From the NCBI RefSeq assembly GCF_010501055.1, contig NZ_QVMO01000032.1, forward strand, positions 1-42,503: a stretch of 42,503 bases of DNA. Reading direction: 5' to 3'. A model generated the notes under the pieces. The model was not told where the DNA came from, made no database searches, and saw only the letters and a list, made by a program, of their open reading frames with translations. The position numbers and the translations under genes were made by a program. This document shows, piece after piece, positions 38,604-42,503 of the stretch. How positions within the stretch are numbered: the stretch's first letter is position 1; each line of letters opens with the position of its first letter. This DNA is from Dysgonomonas sp. 521. GTDB lineage: Bacteria > Bacteroidota > Bacteroidia > Bacteroidales > Dysgonomonadaceae.

Positions 38604-38638
38604 AGAGGCTAACAGAATTGTGCTGTTAGTCTCTTTTT
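38604..38638 (+). terminator. Intrinsic terminator
   Basis: AGAGGCTAACAG (38604-38615) pairs with CTGTTAGTCTCT (38623-38634) over 12 bp with one G-U pair and a 7-nt loop, followed by a T-tract. It ends transcription from the GH97 side and abuts the 3' end of metY (stop at 38659). Confidence 0.8.
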
Positions 38639-38658
38639 CATCTCTAAAAATCATATTT

Positions 38659-40002
<1,344 letters not shown>

Positions 40003-40026
40003 TCAAACTAAATAAAGATAACCAAA

Positions 40027-40208
40027 GAAACTGTTTAAATTTTATACGAATATTTTATTATATCTTTTTCTTCGTTCATTTTTAGTCTGTTTTCGGCTGT
40101 TTTTTCCTTTCTCTCAACTCAACCAACGGTCACAGGAGCGAAGCGTATGTAAAAAAGCATCTCTAAAACATCTCTAAAAATTTGAACGAATAAAATTTAA
40201 ACAGTTTC
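40027..40208. mobile_element. Diverged MITE-like element, family 1 relative (182 bp)
   Basis: Terminal inverted repeats GAAACTGTTTAAATTTTAT and ATAAAATTTAAACAGTTTC match over 19 bp and share CTGTTTAAATTTTA with the elements at 6780 and 13526. The interior differs and carries the CAACCAACGGTCACAGGAGC repeat (40120-40156). The flanks read AAA and TAA, so the target duplication is degraded. It fills the gap between cysK and metY. Confidence 0.75.
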
Positions 40209-40226
40209 TAAATGGCTGTATATTGA

Positions 40227-41174
40227 TTAAAGAGGATATTCTTCGAAAGCATATAATACGGTTGATAAATAACGTTCGCCTGTATCGGGAAGTATAACGA
40301 TTATGTTTTTCCCTTTATTTTCAGCCTTTTTCGCTAATTGTGTTGCCGCATATACTGCCGCGCCGGATGATATTCCTACCAGAAGCCCTTCCTCACGGGC
40401 TAACTCACGGCTTGTGCGTATCGAGTCATCATTACTTACCTGAATGATTTCGTCTACTACCGAGACATCATATGTTTCGGGTACGAAACCTGCGCCTATG
40501 CCTTGTATCTTGTGCGGACCCGGTTTACCTCCCGACAACACAGGGGAATCCGCTGGTTCTACAGCAACGATTTTTACATTCGGGTTGTACTTCTTCAACA
40601 CTTCGCCTACTCCGCTAACCGTACCACCCGTACCCACACCGGCTACGAAGATGTCTACCTTCCCATCCGTATCGCGCCAGATTTCTTCTGCTGTAGTTTT
40701 TCTATGTATAGCAGGATTGGCAGGGTTTGCAAACTGCTGTAATACTACAGCTTTCGGATTCTGCTTTTGTAGTTCCTCCGCTTTCGCTATAGCTCCTTTC
40801 ATGCCGTCAGGGCCGGGAGTCAGTACGATGTTTGCACCAAGAGCCTTTAACAGGTTTCTACGCTCTATACTCATCGTTTCGGGCATAGTCAGGGTCAGTT
40901 TATAACCTTTAGCCGCGGCTACAAATGCCAGACCGATACCGGTATTTCCACTGGTAGGTTCTATCAGTTCACTATCTGGTTTCAGGATACCTGATGCTTC
41001 GGCATCCTCTATCATTGCGTTTGCTATGCGGTCTTTTACGCTGGATGCCGGATTAAAATATTCCAGTTTGCCAATAACGTGGGCATCGAGTCCATGTTTC
41101 TTATTATAGTTTGACAACTCCAGAAGCGGAGTATTCCCTATCAGGTCTGTCAATTTTTTTGCAATCTTTCCCAT
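40227..41174 (-). CDS. cysK: Cysteine synthase A (O-acetylserine sulfhydrylase)
   Basis: PLP enzyme of 315 aa making cysteine from O-acetylserine and sulfide (EC 2.5.1.47). K47 in [19 protein letters not shown] is the Schiff-base lysine; [15 protein letters not shown] binds the substrate carboxylate; [15 protein letters not shown] binds the PLP phosphate; [11 protein letters not shown] and [13 protein letters not shown] are typical C-terminal blocks. Full length, cytoplasmic, no accessory domain. A good promoter (41211-41241) precedes it. With metY it forms a small sulfide-assimilation pair unrelated to the glycan loci. Confidence 0.97.
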   Translation of the reverse strand: MGKIAKKLTDLIGNTPLLELSNYNKKHGLDAHVIGKLEYFNPASSVKDRIANAMIEDAEASGILKPDSELIEPTSGNTGIGLAFVAAAKGYKLTLTMPETMSIERRNLLKALGANIVLTPGPDGMKGAIAKAEELQKQNPKAVVLQQFANPANPAIHRKTTAEEIWRDTDGKVDIFVAGVGTGGTVSGVGEVLKKYNPNVKIVAVEPADSPVLSGGKPGPHKIQGIGAGFVPETYDVSVVDEIIQVSNDDSIRTSRELAREEGLLVGISSGAAVYAATQLAKKAENKGKNIIVILPDTGERYLSTVLYAFEEYPL

Positions 41175-41210
41175 AATTTTTTATTTTTTTTATTTGTTTA
41201 ATTATTGATA

Positions 41211-41241
41211 CAAAGGTACATGCTTTCCTACATACCTGAAA
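41211..41241 (-). promoter_or_regulatory. cysK promoter
   Basis: On the minus strand TACCTTTG (41211-41218) is a perfect TAnnTTTG, preceded after 19 nt by TTTC (41238-41241), one base from the TTTG -33 box. This gives a leader of about 30 nt before the ATG at 41174. It is the best full promoter match in the window. Confidence 0.65.
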
Positions 41242-41410
41242 TCGCTAAAGTGAGGTATTTTTATACCATGTTTGTGGTATATTTATTAGTAATGCGAATC
41301 AGTATTTCGTTTTGTTTAAATTATATGTTCTTTCATTTTTTACATAAAGGCTATCCTAGGCTAAATACTTTAGTCGTAGCTCCCTACTGCCGCGCCCTCC
41401 CGGGCTTGCC

Positions 41411-41990
41411 CCTTCTTTTGGCATTGCCCAAAAGAAGGCAAAAGGCTAGTGCTTTGTCCCTCGGCGACCCACCAACGGTTGGCCGGTTAAACGGGACGAA
41501 ACTCGCCTGCGGCTCGGACAACATCCCGTTTCACGCCGCCTGCACCGGGTGGGTACCCCGCCTGCGGAACTTATGCACGGAGTCGCAACGCAACGTCAAG
41601 AAAGAAGATAGACTCCAATGTCATTAAGTCAAGCTTTTTTGTCCTTGTCATGCTGAGGGACGAAGCATCCCGTGTAGGCAAATTGCTTTTAAGAAAAGAG
41701 ATCCTTCACTATCGTTCAGGATGACAGGCTATAAGATTTACTTAACTTGATGACATTGGGATAAATCCTGCCCGTCAGGCGTCAGCCAGCGCCATTAGCG
41801 AGCGTACGGGGCACCCACCCGGTGCAGGCGGCGTAGAATGAAGTGCGGGCGCTTTTAAGCATCGTTTGCCAATCTGTAGAACGATGAATCTTTCATCACT
41901 TCATTCAGCCGGCAAGCCGATGGTGGGTCGTACGGTGAAGCGGGGCGTAATGCTTTTTTGCTTACTTTTGGAGCTTTGGCCAAAAGTAAG
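41411..41990. repeat. Large nested interrupted palindrome (about 580 bp)
   Basis: Three arm pairs nest around a centre near 41690: 41465-41486 with 41909-41930 (about 18 of 22), 41533-41560 with 41807-41834 (27 of 28), and 41614-41633 with 41741-41761. A local hairpin stands near each outer end: CCTTCTTTTGG/CCAAAAGAAGG (41411-41438) and CTTACTTTTGG/CCAAAAGTAAG (41961-41990). The centre holds a GTCAT...ATGAC unit (41647-41725). GC content is well above its surroundings. Open frames inside do not resemble genes. The wider stretch 41242-42503 holds only repeats as far as I can see. Confidence 0.8.
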
Positions 41991-42080
41991 GTAAGCAATC
42001 TGTGATTGCGCGCAGGATAAAAGAACGTTTTAAGTAACGAGGGCAGAACTAAAATTTATTTTATGTTATGCCGAGTCACG

Positions 42081-42116
42081 ACAAACAACGTTCACAGGAG
42101 CGAAGCGTATGTAAAA
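42081..42116. repeat. Short dispersed repeat, third copy
   Basis: ACAAACAACGTTCACAGGAG followed by CGAAGCGTATGTAAAA; nearly the same as 40120-40156 and similar to 36288-36323. Confidence 0.65.
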
Positions 42117-42246
42117 CGACTAATGAAATTTATCAACTACTGATTGACATTAATTGTTTATAAATAAAAAGTGACAAAAGTGACAGCTTTTCACTTTGTT
42201 TTTTATGTTACTTTTTTTCATGATTTCGAAAACCTCTCTGTTGGTG

Positions 42247-42330
42247 CGGACATTTTGTCCGTGTCTTACTCCAAGAGTAATTATTGCTTCGTAACGCACA
42301 GACTGCAAGTCTGCGCGGGTAGGGGTTACC
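42247..42330. repeat. Dispersed hairpin repeat (AGACTGCAAGTCT core)
   Basis: Two hairpins: CGGACA-TTT-TGTCCG (42247-42261) and GCACAGACTGCAAGTCTGCGC (42296-42316). Read on the minus strand it encodes RADLQSVR, a string I recall from many spurious small Bacteroidetes proteins, which marks it as a dispersed repeat rather than a gene. Confidence 0.6.
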
Positions 42331-42503
42331 ATTTCTTGGCGCAAGTTTAGCAAAGCGGGACTTGTAGTAAAAGAGTGATGGGGTATTATGCCGTAAGGTG
42401 TTTTAAATTAACGTGAGTTCGAAATAAGATAATTACTTAAACATTAGCATAATAGCGATTTTTTGATTAACTTTAAGTATCTAACATTCAAAGTTTAATT
42501 AAA

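Noticed and set aside
41205..41627. 140-residue open frame on the + strand
   Set aside because: It runs through the cysK promoter and into the GC-rich palindrome arms; no domain, no ribosome site, composition follows the repeat.
42150..42353. 67-residue open frame on the - strand with RADLQSVR
   Set aside because: Translation of a dispersed hairpin repeat; I recall the same string in many spurious Bacteroidetes ORFs.

Overview
The window comes from a gut-type Bacteroidales bacterium. The evidence is a SusC/SusD pair, an ECF sigma/FecR pair, a hybrid two-component regulator with 14 Reg_prop repeats, several promoters with the Bacteroidetes -7 box TAnnTTTG, and many lipoprotein signal peptides. 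My best guess is a Dysgonomonas-like genus, but the sequence alone does not settle this. I see no rRNA, tRNA, CRISPR array, prophage or intact transposase.

Region 1 (1-6.8 kb): the tail of an unrecognised gene, a SusB-type inverting GH97 alpha-glucosidase, and, converging on it, a hybrid two-component system (HTCS) regulator. Region 2 (7.0-18.2 kb, + strand): a glucuronoxylan operon with a CE20-like acetylesterase fused to a GH11 xylanase, a GPH sugar symporter, a GH43, a Gfo/Idh/MocA oxidoreductase, a GH67 alpha-glucuronidase, mannonate dehydratase (UxuA) and an SDR mannonate oxidoreductase (UxuB-type). Together these would deacetylate and cut glucuronoxylan, import the fragments, trim them and send the released uronate towards 2-keto-3-deoxygluconate. 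Uronate isomerase, KDG kinase and KDPG aldolase are not in the window. Four direct repeats of ATGTTACAT, 20-21 bp apart, lie upstream of a TATGTTTG box between the HTCS and this operon and are the best candidate operator.

Region 3 (18.2-34.4 kb, - strand): a polysaccharide utilisation locus (PUL). In transcription order it reads ECF sigma, FecR anti-sigma, SusC with an STN signalling domain, SusD, GH92 alpha-mannosidase with a PA14 domain, an EEP-family phosphoesterase lipoprotein, a GDPD/PI-PLC-like domain fused to alkaline phosphatase, a calcineurin-like phosphoesterase with a PA14 domain, and a clan GH-G (GH63/MGH1-like) glycosidase. Four phosphoester-cleaving domains next to an alpha-mannosidase suggest a phosphate-bearing alpha-mannoside such as phosphomannan, phosphorylated N-glycan or a GPI-type glycan. 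This is the most interesting system in the window.

Region 4 (34.7-42.5 kb): a GH109 (alpha-N-acetylgalactosaminidase family) and a retaining GH97 (alpha-galactosidase type) on the + strand, then metY and cysK for sulfide assimilation on the - strand, then about 1.3 kb of repeats without a convincing gene.

The intergenic DNA is rich in small repeats: two families of MITE-like elements with terminal inverted repeats, a GTCAT...ATGAC palindromic unit in six copies, CAGTTAA/CAGTCAA heptad arrays just after stop codons, and a roughly 580-bp nested palindrome near the right end. One MITE abuts the apparent promoter of the HTCS gene.
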